Shown: one piece after another, positions 1 to 11,489 of the stretch
How positions within the stretch are numbered: position 1 is the first letter of the stretch
Layout of the letters: every line of letters starts with the position of its first letter
From: Trichobilharzia regenti
Lineage: Eukaryota > Platyhelminthes > Trematoda > Strigeidida > Schistosomatidae
Length of the DNA: 64,000 nt
Assembly (NCBI GenBank): GCA_944472135.2
Contig: OX235268.1
Location: forward strand, 14,700,589-14,764,588
Reading direction: 5' to 3'
Translations under genes and position numbers: made by a program
Notes under the pieces: generated by a model
The model's database searches: none
Seen by the model: only the letters and a program-made list of their open reading frames with translations
Told to the model about the DNA's origin: nothing

Positions 1-27
1 CGGCTTGAAAAGGAATGAGCCATTATG

Positions 28-1581
28 TCACGCTTCTCTGGTACGCAAATTGTAAGGCCGTACACGTTGTTGTTTTTCCAAAAGAATACGCCCGTTGTTC
101 GTTTCAGTTGTATTTTCTTCACGAAGAATATTAGGATCAGTGGTCGCATCCCCATTTACTTGTTGCTCAGGAATTGCGTCGCCCTCCGGTATTGAATTTT
201 CAACTTGATCTATATCTTCGCCTTTGGGTGCCAGATGATGAAGAGCAACTGTATCTTCACGTCCATTACCGAAGCGAACGTGAGCGAATTGCGGGTTACA
301 ATTCAATAGCTCCACCTCTTCAACCAGGGGATCGAATTTGGACTGACGAACACTCCGCCGGAGAAGTACTGGTCCTGGTACAGTGAGCCAAGTAGGAAGA
401 GTTGTCCCAGATGTCGATCTTCGGTTATAGGTAAACAGTCGTTCGTGTGGCGTGGCGTTCGTTGCAGTACAGAGCAAAGATCTGATGGAATGCAAGGCGT
501 CGAGTAGAACAGACTCCCATTGTGCCGTTGGTAGGCCCCGTGATCTTAATGCTAGAGTGATGGCACGCCAAAGTGTTCCATTGAGGCGCTCGACCTGCCC
601 ATTGGCTTGAGGATTGTATGAGGTAGTACGACTGGTTGCTACGCCTTTCTCCAGAAGAAATGCCCGTAATTCGGTAGACATGAAAGCAGCGCCTCTGTCG
701 GTATGTATGTAAGAAGGCATACCGAAAATCGAAAACAGTTGGCAAAGGCAATTCATTACCGTTTGAGACGACATGTCGGGGCAGGCGAATGCAAAGGGGA
801 ATCGAGAATATTCATCGATCAGCGTGAGCAGATAGTGATTGCGGCTAGCTGACGGTAGAGGTCCTTTAAAGTCGATGCTTAACCTTTCAAAAGGTTGGGT
901 TGCTTTTATGAGTTTGAAATTAGAGGGATTGTAAAATTGAGGCTTTAACTCACAGCATGTCACGCATTTACTGGTTACATTGCGCACCTCGTCAAGGGAG
1001 AATGGAAGGTTTCTCGAGCGTACAAAATGCATCATTCGGACAACTCCAGGATGGCACATAGAGTCATGGAGAAATTTCAAGTCGCACACTGACTGCAAGG
1101 AACCGCAGAAACTACGGGAAAATGTATCAGCAGCTTGATTATCCCTTCCAGGACGATAAATGATGTCATATTGATAAGGGGATAGCTCAATTCTCCAACG
1201 CATTATTTTATCGTTCTTGATTTTGCCTTTATGAATCTTGTCAAACATGAATGCTACTGAACGTTGATCAGTGACAAGTTTGAAGTGATTTCCGAGAAGG
1301 TAATGCTTCCACTTACGAATTGCTTCAACCACGGCATAGGCTTCTTTCTCAACCGATGAATGATGTTTCTCACTTCGAGAGAGGCTTCGAGAAAAGAAGG
1401 CGACAGGTTTACCATTCTGGTTTAATGTAGCTGCAATTGAGACATCTGAAGCATCTGTTTCAACAACAAGGGGTGCTTTCGGATCAACTACCACAACGAC
1501 TGCACGTTCTAAGTCGTCTTTCAGTTTGTCAAAAGCATTTCGAGTTTCGATATCAAGAGGGAAAATCCGATTATTTACCAA
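28..1581 (-). pseudogene. gypsy pol fragment: RNase H plus integrase
   Basis: Open stretch of 517 residues. RNase H begins near residue 39 with VVETDASD (D43), continues through the conserved VEKEAYAVV block (about 77-85) and a TDQ motif (D105), and ends near DTFSR (152-156). The integrase zinc finger has H172, H177, C206 and C209. The catalytic triad is D237 (SIDFKG), D295 (HTDRGAAF) and E331 (GQVERLNG), giving DD35E spacing. The domain itself looks intact, but it is out of frame with the upstream RT part, so it cannot be made as one polyprotein without frameshifting. Confidence 0.93.
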
Positions 1582-1694
1582 TGGGTGGATTTTATCTGAG
1601 AAGCGAGGGATCCACTGTGAATAATAAGCAAATAATCCAACGGCCCGTTGTTGAGATTTGATATCTGTGGGTGGTTCTAGATCACGAAGAGGTT

Positions 1695-2399
1695 TTAGCC
1701 GATCGGGATCTGGTTTAATAACCCCTTTGAAACTTCATAACCGAGTAATTGTATGCTTCTGCTTGAGATCACACTTTTGGAATCATTAAGGGTTATTCCA
1801 TAATTGCGTGCTGCTACCATAAACTTGTTTAGATTTTTGTCGTGTTCCTCCTGAGTTTTGCCGCAGATAGTGACATTGTCAATGTAGGCAAACGTGCTTG
1901 TGAGTTGTTCTTTACTGATCAATTCATCGATAATGCGTTGAAAACAAGCTACGCCATTGGTAACACCAAAAGGAATTCGGCAAAATTGGTAAAGTTTCCC
2001 ACAAGCCTCGAAAGCAGTATATGGTTTATCTTCGTTCCTTAGGGCAATTTGATGATAAGCATTCTTCAGATCAAGAGTGCTGAATATGTCATATTGTGCG
2101 ATTTTTTCTATCATTTCGTCAATCCTAGGTAATGGGTAAGCATCCAGAAAAGTGAATCGATTGATTGTCTGACTATAATCAACTACCATCCTCTTTTTAT
2201 GGCGTTCGTTTGACGTAACAAGAACTTGAGCTCGCCAAGGAGAATTAGAAGGTTCAATAACACCTTCTTGCAGTAACCGGTTGACTTCGGTGGAAATAAA
2301 ACTTTCATCTTCACGAGAATAACGCCGGGATTTTATCGCGATCGGTTTACAGTCTTTTGAAAGATTTTCAAACAGGTAGGCAGGTCGACGCGAACACAA
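1695..2399 (-). pseudogene. gypsy pol fragment: reverse transcriptase
   Basis: 234-residue stretch with the gypsy RT signature. A linker with GVIEPSNSPWRAQ (about 46-58) is followed by TLDLKNAYHQI (first catalytic Asp at D110), FGVTNG, and the palm motif FAYIDNVT near 170-177. The usual second Asp of the YxDD box is Asn here (YIDN), which may be lineage-specific or disabling. The reading frame is lost just after LGYEVSKG, where the connection to RNase H continues in another frame near position 1730. Polymerase of the element at 1-3782. Confidence 0.9.
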
Positions 2400-2569
2400 G
2401 GTAGACCACAGAGAGAAAAAGGCGGCTTTGATCCCCCAAAAGGAATCTCAATGTGTTTGTGAAGTTTTAAAAAATCATGTCCAAGAAGGACGTCTGCACA
2501 TAAATTATGAAGAATGGAAAATTTGAATAGATCATAAGTGTGGTTTTTATAGCAGATGGATAGAAACAA
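2333..2569 (-). pseudogene. gypsy protease C-terminal fragment
   Basis: Short open stretch containing ADVLLGHDFLKLH, the typical C-terminal strand and GxDFL helix of a retroviral-type aspartic protease. It lies in a different frame from the active-site part of the protease (in 2467-3225) and overlaps the beginning of the RT stretch. It is therefore evidence of frameshift decay between protease and RT. Confidence 0.75.
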
Positions 2570-3225
2570 TGTCCTTCAGTATGACTAGTAAGATTCGTAC
2601 TCGCCATTGTGATTCTGTTTCGAGACTTATGGACTTTCCAGTTATACTTACGAACAACTGAGGAAGAGATGTAGCTCTCACTGCTTCCGGTATCCACTAG
2701 AGCTTGCATTGATTTCCCATTGACAGTAAGCTGCGTAACAGCATCAGTGAGACTTTGAGGTGCTGAAGCCACAACGAGAGATGAAATTATAGAGTTAACT
2801 GAAGATGGACCTTTTTTCGTAGATGGCGCAGACCTGCAAACCTTCTGAAAATGTCCTTGCTTGCCACAAGCTTTGCAAACTGCATCACGGGCGGGGCATT
2901 TGGAACGAGGATGTCTACGATTACCACAGAAAAAGCATTTGGATTCAACGGCAGCAATGGTTGTTTCATTGACGGAGGGTGTGGAATCTGATGAATGAGG
3001 TACATCATGTAAAGAAATGGACGCGCAAGGTGTAACAGGATTGTTGTATGACTGCGATTGTTGATGTGCCATCTCTAGAGCTCGTGCTTGATCGTATGCC
3101 GCTTGAAAAGTTAAAGTACGCTGTTCTAATAGCCTCTGGCGTATCATCGAAGACTGTATACCTGAGATGAATGAATCACGTAGAGATTCGTTACGATGTT
3201 CTTCGGCTGTAACTGCACTGAACAA
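2467..3225 (-). pseudogene. gypsy gag C-terminus, two zinc knuckles and protease active site
   Basis: 252-residue stretch. Two CCHC zinc knuckles are visible: C97-C100-H105-C110 and C117-C120-H125-C130, typical of nucleocapsid RNA binding. They are followed by an aspartic protease active site, ALVDTGSS (D178). The N-terminal part continues the gag open stretch at 3144-3566 in another frame, with a break around 3190-3225. The C-terminal tail after TSHTEGHCF is out of frame relative to the rest of the protease. Confidence 0.88.
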
Positions 3226-3566
3226 TCTGTAGTCAGCGACTTGAGTCGACGAACAAACTGATCCAGATTTTCGCCAGATTCTTGTTTACACGTTGCTAAC
3301 AAGTGTCGAGCAAACACTTCGTTGCAAGGCTGCATGTAGAGACTCTTGAGAGTGTCGATAGCTTCTTCGTATGTTTTGCATTCAGAAATGCATTCGTATA
3401 CAGAAGTAGAAATATGATTGAAGAGAATATGTAGTTTCGAAGGATTTTCGGATCCCATTGATTCAATGAAGTAGGAAAAAGTCGCAAACCAGTGATCCCA
3501 CTTCTTGGCAGCTCCAACTGCGTTAGGTTCTACGTCGAACCGATCAGGTCGGAAAAATCGTTCCAT
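3144..3566 (-). pseudogene. gypsy gag N-terminal part
   Basis: 140-residue stretch beginning with MERFFRPDRFDVEPNA only 22 nt downstream of the LTR. It includes AAKKWDHWFATFSYF and LDQFVRRLKSL, which resemble the retrotransposon gag capsid-like region (W near 29 and the FVxRL block). The next part of gag is in a different frame. The start is chosen because it directly follows the LTR and because gag of many gypsy elements starts close to the primer-binding region. Confidence 0.82.
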
Positions 3567-3588
3567 GAATATTGTAAAATGAATAAAT

Positions 3589-3782
3589 TGTTACGAAGGT
3601 GATTGAGTCTTAGAACGATGAGTGATGCTTGAATCTTGAAAAGACGAATGAACCAAGAATTTAGGCTTTATTCATTTTACAATGAAGCCGGAATGGCTTA
3701 AACATATAAAGGAAAAAAGAGTGTTAATAGCGGTAGAGATATGAATATGACTAGATACGTATTATAAGAGAAGTTCACAACA
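3589..3782 (-). repeat. 5' LTR of the gypsy element (194 bp)
   Basis: Bounded on the plus strand by TGTTACG at 3589 and CACAACA ending at 3782, which gives TGTT...AACA inverted termini. Read on the minus strand it has a TATA-like CTTTATATG, then an AATAAAG polyadenylation-like signal about 35 nt later, as expected for an LTR promoter and R region. Gag starts right after it. Without the 3' LTR in the window the boundaries rest on these termini and on the abrupt start of RTE homology at 3783. Confidence 0.72.
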
Positions 3783-4028
3783 TGAAACTATTGGTGACAT
3801 GGCTCAAAATCGTTCTCAGTGGCGCAGATGCATCCACTCCTTGTGACTTATGATCTCCAATGGAACTGTTTGCTCTTCGTTATTACTCCTTTGTCTCACA
3901 CCTCTGCTCACTGTCTCTATTATGCTTTTCTTGTACTTTCTTCTCTTGCTTCGCGTGCTACACGGAGTGTGGCGACTTGAACTTCCGCACATTTGTGCAA
4001 AGTTGTATGTCGGAAACAGACAGACAGA
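3783..4028 (+). mobile_element. RTE-S LINE 3' tail
   Basis: Matches, with substitutions, the tails at 41560-41812 (+), 10815-11060 (-) and 13880-14150 (-). The shared pieces are GGTGACATGGCTCAAA, a segment ending in GAGTGTGGCGACTTGAA and a GACAGACAGACAG end (about 4017-4027). A short tandem (GACA)n terminus is typical of RTE-clade LINEs. The 5' part is cut off by the gypsy LTR. Confidence 0.8.
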
Positions 4029-4045
4029 ATCAATCGATGATGCAC

Positions 4046-7000
4046 ACATTGGTTTAATGTTGTGATAGGTCCATCTGGTATGAATGCTGTAGCAAGGTTT
4101 TCTCTTATAGATGGTGCTCATTGAAGTCTGTTGAAAAAGGATGATATGCACTACTGATCGATAGGGGGGTGGTTTACTTGCCCTGCCATTACGATCTAGC
4201 CGACTGCTCATATTTATCAACCATGAGTATATGCTATTTTACTTCGTGATAGTTTGACTTACTAAGTGACCGGTTTCAACGAAGAACTTTTCACAGGAGT
4301 GCGCCAGTTCAACTTACGAGATAGAGCAAAGAGAAAGACAAAAAAGAGATTTGAAAGAACACTTATAAGCAGAGATGTGAGGGAGAATGAATAAAAACAT
4401 GGAAAAGCAAAAATAGGGTTTAATGGATAGATCAGATCACAGGGAATGTCTACACCTGACGGAAAGAACACTTACGACTGCCCATTGGGATCCATTAGAA
4501 AATGGATTCCTCCTACGTTGCACTCAATGCTGTTCCTACAACCTAAGAGTTCTCGCCAACTAGCCGGAACATCTTTTGGCACCCGTAAGGTCAATTCTGC
4601 GGAATCACCCTGTTGCCCAGAGGGTGTGTGTGAGAATAGCCACACTTGTGTTTTGTGTGTGTGTCACCGAAATACCACATATATCCATGTCTCAAGATGT
4701 CAGAGTTTTTGCTAGCGATTTGACAAAGTGTCCTGACGTTATGTGCTCTAGTATGAAGTTGGTGGCGTGTTTGTTGTAAGAGACCATTGGTAGAGTTTTT
4801 CCAACTGTCGTCGTTGTTATTGGTCACAGGGTATGACAAGAGGATGGGCGAGACCTGTGTGTGTGGAATAGTATTACCAGAAGGAGGAAAGCAAGGTGTT
4901 GGTGTGTTATGTACTCGTCGAGTAGTTAATAGTCCTGACGCGGAAAGAGGGAAATCAGAAGACCACCAGGTTTACGATGATACTTGTATTTTCCAGACAA
5001 GGAAAATAAATGTCACACAAGAGTGTGAGTGAAATGGTACGTAGTGTACGAAACGTGGGAACAAGTGTATATAAAAGTGTACAAAGCAAGAGTATATATG
5101 AAAATGACTAATACACATGAACCAATAAATAGACAGTCTTAACATGATTGGTTGTAATGTCATGTGACAACAAGGTCATACATGTTTATTTAGTTAGTGG
5201 ACAGACAAAAGCATATTGTCAGTTATAATGAAATATTGATCCATATACACATAGCAAAATATAATAGACTGTCAAAAACAAAACACACATCATGTGGATA
5301 CATATCATGGTGGGCGATGATCTGGAAGAGCTTTATGTGGATTTGGAAGTGTATGGGAGGTTGTTACTTCCCGGCTGCCCACAGCGTCTACATAATACAT
5401 AAAAAGGGATGAGAATTATAAGCATTCTTTACAGATGCGCTAGGTATATTTACTCTGAATGATAACGAGATTGTGTAGTCTTTGCAATGCATTTGTCCAG
5501 ATTTAAACAGATGTTGTGGTTTACTGGAAATGCTTCCTCCGCACTTCTAAGCACACAAGAGTCAGGTACGGGCGTTTTCCAGGCGTCTGTTGCAGCTTCT
5601 CAAACTGTTGTAGCGTGTTAATTGCTCACATGCCGTGGAATGTTCCAACTGACATTTTTGGTTGGCTGACGCTACTCCTCTTGTTTCTATAGATTTCAAT
5701 GAAGGTTTAGTTACCAATGAAGAACATTGGTTGTAACTCGCACACACACATACACACAATTATCTTTATTTCAAGGAAGTGAACAGATAAAGGGCAGAAA
5801 CTTTTTTTAAATTTTTGACTTATACTACTTCGACTTAACCTTTTGTCATTAATATTATTATTATTATCATTTTCATTGTCCTACTTTGTTCACCTTTCTC
5901 TGTAGTGCCTGGATTTTCTTCACTTTACTATAATAAAGTGTGTTTTTACAGAGGTTTTCTTTTGTACTTCAAATTCTTTTCTTTTCTCACTGCATCTTCA
6001 TCTCTACTTCACATTCCAATGCAGAATCGAATATATGTATAGTATGTTTTGTGATCGGAGTTGTTGTTGTAAGGGGGATTCAGACCGTGTGTGTGTGTGT
6101 TAGCTGGCTAAAGACTACTGACTGAAGGTTGTGCGTCAGGAAGGCCTTCTGTGCTTATGGAAGTGTGTGTATGTGTGGACAGATGTATCACTTCCAATCG
6201 AGGCTGCCCACACAGTTGAGACTTGAAAACAGATGCGTCGTTAGTAATAAGTGACAACTACTTGAGGTCAGTCCCACACACATGGCCTTTACCGTCCTTT
6301 ACACAAACCTGCACAAGAAGGTAGGTTGGGATATGAGATGATTTTCGGTGTCCAGTTTTCCTATCCTCCTCCCATCCCCACAGTGGGAGAAACAGCATTG
6401 GTTGTCCCGAGGGAGTTAGTTAGATCTCAATTACCCGGTACTGAGTTATAAGCCACACCTTATTGTATGAGGGCTTATAATTATTACCCAGGCTGAAGAA
6501 GGTGCGGTGGGATTCGGATCTGGGGCTCAGTGACTGAAAATCCAGTTCTTCAGCCAAAACACAACATCTCGACGGTCGCCTGAGAGAAACATCCGACATC
6601 CCTATATGCCAGCAGTATTACGTCACTCTCAGACACCTAACGTAGTAGCTGCTTTTAGTCTGACTGCTATCCAAGTGACCATATCTAGCACATAGTAAGA
6701 ATTGCAGAAAGAATCGTTCCAGCCAGTGTAGCTTGTTAGGTACATCGCAATGTGCTAGCCAGACTATTGTTCTGTGTGGCTAGAAACAATCGACAAGAAG
6801 CCTTCGATTTAAGTTTCATACTTATTGTCAGTCGTCAGTAAAGCACAACTCATAAGCAGTCTTGAAATACTTGATGATGTGCAATCACACAATCGGAGAT
6901 TTAAAACCACCGTGTCATTCAGTGCTATTGTGGTCGGAGAGATTTTATCACTAAGACAAATATGTAAGCTATAGAATAATATTATGTAGAACTGTAGTAA

Positions 7001-7140
7001 ACACATTGATTGATCGGTCAATTTTTACTGATTGATCGATATTGCCTTTCGTGTCTGATCCGTGGCCTGCATATTGTTAATTTTTACTATTAGTATTTAA
7101 TAACTAATGGTATATTTCTAATATTATATTAATATGAAAA
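4046..7140. other. No gene recognised; AT-rich and simple-repeat DNA
   Basis: I see no convincing coding region, splice pair or transposon core in this 3 kb. It contains short TG/CA runs (about 4620-4665, 5739-5757, 6083-6102) and a moderately GC-rich stretch at 6360-6600 that could be an unrecognised short repeat. Open stretches here are under 90 codons with biased low-complexity translations. Confidence 0.5.
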
Positions 7141-7149
7141 TACTAATAC

Positions 7150-7968
7150 TAACAAAGAAAGGTACCTACTAGTTGAAAGAAGAGATGCCTTGTCAAACTA
7201 CCAAAGGAAGGCGAATTACCTCTTTGCAAAAACTTGCGTGAAATAATACTCTTGTCCACGCGAACTAAAAGACTAAGTCGCGTTATCCTCGAGAGAATCA
7301 AAGATGGACTGAATGCGGAACTCCTCCAGCCCAGAACAAGCTGGATTGAGGAAAGGTATATCATGTGCTGATCAGGTTGCAAATCTACGCATCGTCATCA
7401 TCGAACAAAGCATAAAGCGACATTCAAACCTGTACCTTAACTTCATCGACTTCGAAAAAGGCCTTCAACAGCGTTGACCGAGAAGTTATTTGGAAACTGC
7501 TTCATTCAACAGCTATATGAGAGGGAGAGAGCCGCGTCTCAGGTGATTCACAATGGGAAATTCATAGAAGCGTTCAAAGGGAATACAGAAGTAAGACAAG
7601 GCCGCTTTCTACTATCATCACCGATGATATTCTCAATTGGGGTGAACTGGATTATGCGTCACGCTGTGAGGAGCGAAGAGAATGGTATACGCTGGATTGA
7701 TACTAAAACTATAGAAGATCTGGATTTCGTGGACGATTCATCTGCAGTGTCACAAAAATTCGAAGACTTAAAGGCGGAAACGAAAAGATTGACCAGAAGA
7801 AAATGCGAAGATAGGACTCTGAGTAAGCATAGAGAAGACAGAGGTGTTGGAAATAGTCAACCAACAACAACAGCTGGGTATCCAATGATCGAAAACGAAA
7901 CCTGGTCCGGTAGCTTGCCACCCACATTCGGCGCATATGTAGCCTTGATACTGTGGAAGATTAGTTAA
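7150..7968 (+). mobile_element. RTE-T LINE fragment: reverse transcriptase
   Basis: Conceptual translation over shifting frames gives RTE-type RT blocks in order: ILERIKDGLNAEL, QAGLRKG, a FIDFEK-like segment, then VRQGRFLLSSPM (canonical VRQGCxLSP) and IGVNWIMRHAV. The palm motif is DLDFVDDSSAVS, where FVDD stands for the usual FADD. The open stretch 7474-7968 carries the last part. Several frameshifts make this a dead copy. It ends abruptly where PLE sequence begins. Confidence 0.85.
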
Positions 7969-7970
7969 TT

Positions 7971-8590
7971 CTTTTGAGGAAAATCCTAATAGAAAATGGA
8001 TTTCCACCACGTTTTGTAGACAAGAATATACATGCAAATTCTATAAAACGAGACTAATCATCTGTACCCAAGAAAATATTGTACATGAGCTTGGAGTTCA
8101 AAAGTAATTTAGCTTCCGATATCATGAAAAGAAGGATATCACAGTCGCTGAAAAGAAAATTCCCTGCTGCATCTTTGAGAATGACCTTTCCCAGTCGACC
8201 ATCCCTGTCCAATAACCTGAAGAACAAGATCCCTCTGTTGACCAAATCTGTGTGCGTTTATCAATTCACCTGCTCGTTTGGAGCTAAGTATATCGGTCGT
8301 TCGATTCGAGTTTCGTCCAAGAGGGTACAAGAACACTATTCAGCATGGTTACGAAGAGGTGGAAGTGAAGCAATAAGAAGCACGATCATTGAACATCTGG
8401 TCGATAATGATCACCTTATCTCTACAGCCTCCGCCTTTAGAGTCATCTACAAGGTAAACAGTAATTCACGGAAATCACTACGTACCTGACTCATATGTAC
8501 TGCTGAAGCTTTGGCTATCGAAACAGATCTCTTTGTGCAGAAAAAGTTCGTCCAACCATCTTCATCTTGCATGGTCTTTTTCCCTCTACT
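7971..8590 (+). mobile_element. Penelope-like element 3' coding part with GIY-YIG endonuclease
   Basis: Starts with RT-thumb-like ENGFPPRFVDKNI. It then has a linker beginning MSLEFKSNLASDIMKRRI and the GIY-YIG-type core VCVYQFTCSFGAKYIGRS, followed by RVQEHYSAW and IIEHLVDNDH, and a C-terminus resembling AEALAIETDLFVQKKFVQ. Open from 8079 to 8489. The GIY-YIG domain of PLEs nicks target DNA for primed reverse transcription. Upstream RT is missing, replaced by the RTE piece. Confidence 0.88.
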
Positions 8591-8599
8591 GTGTTAAAG

Positions 8600-8937
8600 T
8601 ATGGCAATCCCCAATCATATTGTGGTTCTTCCAAATTTTTTTCATTTTGTCTATGCGATTTGTATACTCTTCCTTTTACATTTCTCTACATACTTTCTGA
8701 CCAATTTATAAGGGTTTCTAGGCTTCTGTTGTATGCCTCACTTCCTGTCTTAGATTTTCCTTGGTACTATTCAGTTTTTGTGCTCTATAACTTAAACATT
8801 TCACCAATCCTATTTTCACTGACATAAGGTGGGATGATCGGAAGTCCAAGTATCTGTTTGAATGTGTGGGTTTTCTGTAAACACTAGTGTGTTTTAACTT
8901 CTCATCTTCTTTCCGTTTTACGCTACAATTTAGCACC
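8600..8937 (-). mobile_element. PLE reverse-transcriptase C-terminal fragment
   Basis: On the minus strand 8718-8936 encodes VYRKPTHSNRYLDFRSSH, the conserved PLE block after the RT palm, followed by a thumb-like GLVKCLSYRAQKL segment. It lies in opposite orientation to the PLE pieces on both sides (7971-8590 and 8938 onward), so these are at least two insertions or a rearranged copy. Confidence 0.82.
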
Positions 8938-9960
8938 GTTTATCGAATCAACTGCAAACATGTGTAATAAGAGTGACTCAACACCTGTGTACCAGGATAT
9001 TTGGAACATTCTACTACCTCTACGACAAATTTATTTATTTATTTGTTGAAATTCATAAAAACTTGGTACAGTATGGCACCAAGAAGGATGCACCACACGA
9101 TAATAATAAGACAACATAGATCAAAAGAAAAAAAGAAAGAAGAGAAAAAATATATATAAGTAGAGAACGGATAAAGAACTTCATCTGGAAGGAAAACAGT
9201 CATGCTTAACAAGTTTAAACAGTATTCGTTAACTATCATCGGGAAGGGAAAAAAGAAGGAAATTGCAACACGTGTAATAGCACGCGATAAGCTTCATTGA
9301 TTGTTTGTTACTTCATTTGATTCATTGTGTGAGCGCTGAGATACTGCCCGGGCGCCCAGGCCGAAGCAGGTGGTTTTATTAAGGGACCACCCCACCCCGG
9401 AGCCTTTGACTTGGAGTCTAACCCGCAAGGCAGTGGAGCAGAGTCAGGAGCTGGATTCCCATGGTTTCCGGTGACCCATATGCGTTCATACGCCATTTGA
9501 TCCGATTGGATACTGGAGCCCATGTGCCCCATGGTAACTGCTCTTAGTTTTTAACCGCTATCCAAACAACCTTCCTGACATGGTAGGACCTGCAGGGACA
9601 GAGTCCCAGTCAGTTTAGCATGTTGGGTCATTACGGTATTCAAGCCCGACCACCACGACAAGGTAGCAGTTATCGGCCGGGCCCACGACAAATAGGAGAG
9701 AACAAAGAAAACTATAAAAACTCAAGTTTCACAGTCGTGTGTTTATATTTGATATGATTATGAAGGATACATTTTGCTTGAAACGTCATTCAGTAAATAA
9801 TACTGTTTCACTCACTGTGTGATACATCTAATAAACAAACTAATATAAAATTGGAATCAGTAGTACATGTACTGGTTATGTGAACAAATGTTCTTCTCTG
9901 GAAGAACGTTTATATGGGTATATTCTGTTTATTGACAATGAATGGTCAATAATTAATAGT
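8938..9960 (+). mobile_element. PLE C-terminus and pLTR, split by a short-element insertion
   Basis: 8938-9021 translates as FIESTANMCNKSDSTP, matching FIESTANTCNRNDSTP encoded at 25877-25932. After the insertion at 9031-9684 the same element resumes at 9691 (AATAGGAGAGAACAAAG) and runs parallel to 25975-26150 in non-coding pLTR-like sequence. It is therefore one PLE copy of the type found in the 24-26.6 kb inverted repeat. Confidence 0.83.
9031..9684 (-). mobile_element. Non-autonomous retroelement (E1) with 9-bp target-site duplication
   Basis: A 654-bp insertion flanked by ACGACAAAT at 9022-9030 and 9685-9693. It splits a recognisable PLE, so both boundaries are exact. The left end is a (TTTA)n run, which read on the minus strand is an AAAT-type 3' tail. 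The body is GC-rich and distantly similar to the insertion at 27839-28476 (shared CAAGGCAGT, TTCATACGCC and neighbouring blocks). It has no RT, so it must have used a partner LINE. Confidence 0.85.
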
Positions 9961-10152
9961 AATTCTCTGAGTGCCAGCATCCTGCCCTGCATATCGAGGC
10001 TTTAGCAGTGTCACATGGTGTCATATCATCCTACATCCCTTCCTAAAATTGTGAACGTGGTTCTCATTGGTAAATGAATTAATCAATACTACTTACTTCC
10101 GGTTGTTAGAAGTAGTAACATTCTTCGTTTTTTTTTAAATTTTAAATTTTAG

Positions 10153-10759
10153 GATCCTACAGATGCATCATTAAAACATAAAAGTTGGAAAATTCGTTCC
10201 GGTGTTGTTTATAATCCACATAATAATAATAATAATAATAATAATTTAGATCACTCATCATTAATTCGACCGACATATCATCAATGTTTGTCTAGTAGTG
10301 CTATCCCATCGGATTCAAAGTATGCTGTTGAATTGGCTGATCCATCACGTAATTGTCTTAGTCAAGAGAATCATCATTCCTTTAGTAATCTGCACAATTA
10401 TTCATCGTCATTATCGTCGTCACCATTATCGTCTTCACAGCAAGCTGCTTGTACTGCGTCTGCTGATATTCTATGTAGAAATAATACAGCTAATAGCAAT
10501 ACTAATATGATGATGATGATGACTGGAAGAAGCGTCAGTAGAATAGCCAGCTCTGTGACAACAACGCCAATAACATCTATGAATGGTAATAGTGGTGCTA
10601 GTGCTGGTACCGGTGTTGGCGGTGCCGTTAGCGGTTGTACAGTCATTCGAGACAATGTTGTAACAGACGATTTATTTCTTCGTAGCACTAATGATTTGGA
10701 TGAATACTTACAATTGCCTAGTTTAATATGTAAAGCAGATGAATCCAATAATAGTTTTG
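10153..10759 (+). CDS. Host gene, penultimate coding exon (unidentified protein)
   Basis: The exon begins right after TTTTAAATTTTAG with an in-frame stop inside the acceptor, and ends at a strong GTAAGT donor (10760). The 202 complete codons begin DPTDASLKHKSWKIRSG. They continue through an N8 run encoded by eight AAT codons (10222-10245), a Ser/His-rich stretch and a Gly/Ala/Val-rich stretch, and end in an acidic LDEYLQLPSLICKADES block. The last base is codon position 1 and joins CT of the exon at 15091 to make GCT, so the frame is kept. Upstream exons lie outside or were not found. The low-complexity composition suggests a disordered regulatory or scaffold region. I do not recognise the family. 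Confidence 0.8.
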
Positions 10760-10814
10760 GTAAGTTGATTTATTTATACTTTTATGCATGATTTACTCTT
10801 CTTTCATGTTTATC

Positions 10815-11460
10815 ACTGTCTGTTTGTCTGTTTTCGACATAGAACTTTGCATCGATGTGCAGCACTTCAAGTCGCCACACTCCATGTACTACATAAAACA
10901 AGAGAAGAAAGTGGAAGAAATGCATAATAGAGACAGTAAACAGAGGTTGTGAGACAGAGAAATAGTAATAATAGTAATAGTTTCATTTGAAATCATAAGT
11001 CACAAAGAATGGATGCATCTCAGCCAGCTATTGAGAACGATTTTTAGCCATATCACCAATTGTCTCCAGCCTTCATTGGTGTTTACCGTCCCGAGGACCC
11101 CAACCAGTCAGGAAGTCTACACCTTCCTAAGTGGCTAGCGTAAACCAACTGTCGTGGACTTCATTGACTGGTTTTATGTTTTGTTTTGACCGCCGCTAGC
11201 TCTTCCCCAGCTAATATTGCCCTTTGTCGAGGAAGGTGATGACTATGCATACGTAACACATGTCCTAATCATCCCTCTCAGTCGATGTAATTTCACAGCC
11301 TCGTCGATTGATTTCCAGGCCTCACTGCCATAAAGGAGGACGGATCGGACTGCTGAGTAGTACACACGCCTTTTGGTTGATAGCCAGTCGGATATCACAT
11401 CTACTAAGCCAGAGACTGGCATATGTGTTTATGACTTGAACTCACAGCCGTGGAAGTGGT
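10815..11460 (-). mobile_element. RTE-S LINE 3' end inside the intron
   Basis: The left edge carries CTGTCTGTTTGTCTG, the reverse of the (GACA)n terminus. It is followed by the reverse-complement tail signature (GAACTTTGCA, GTCGCCACACTCC) and then the region matching the tail at 13905-14280. 11200-11420 matches the RT C-terminal coding area also seen at 41100-41380 and 28550-28850. 5'-truncated, no intact frame. Confidence 0.78.
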
Positions 11461-11489
11461 TGTTGTAGATAGATAGATAGATAGAGTTG

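Larger units (their letters stand above)
1..3782 (-). mobile_element. Ty3/gypsy LTR retrotransposon, 5' part, decayed
   Basis: Read on the minus strand, the order is 5' LTR, gag, zinc knuckles, protease, reverse transcriptase, RNase H and integrase, which is the Ty3/gypsy order. The 3' LTR lies outside the window to the left. The coding region is spread over several frames, so this copy is not intact. The LTR abuts the tail of an RTE-type LINE that starts at 3783, so the element appears to have landed inside an older RTE copy. Schistosome gypsy families (Saci, Boudicca) are the natural relatives, but I cannot assign one by eye. Confidence 0.93.

Noticed and set aside
174..751. Open stretches overlapping the gypsy integrase in other frames
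   Set aside because: Shadows of the integrase coding sequence without their own domain signals.
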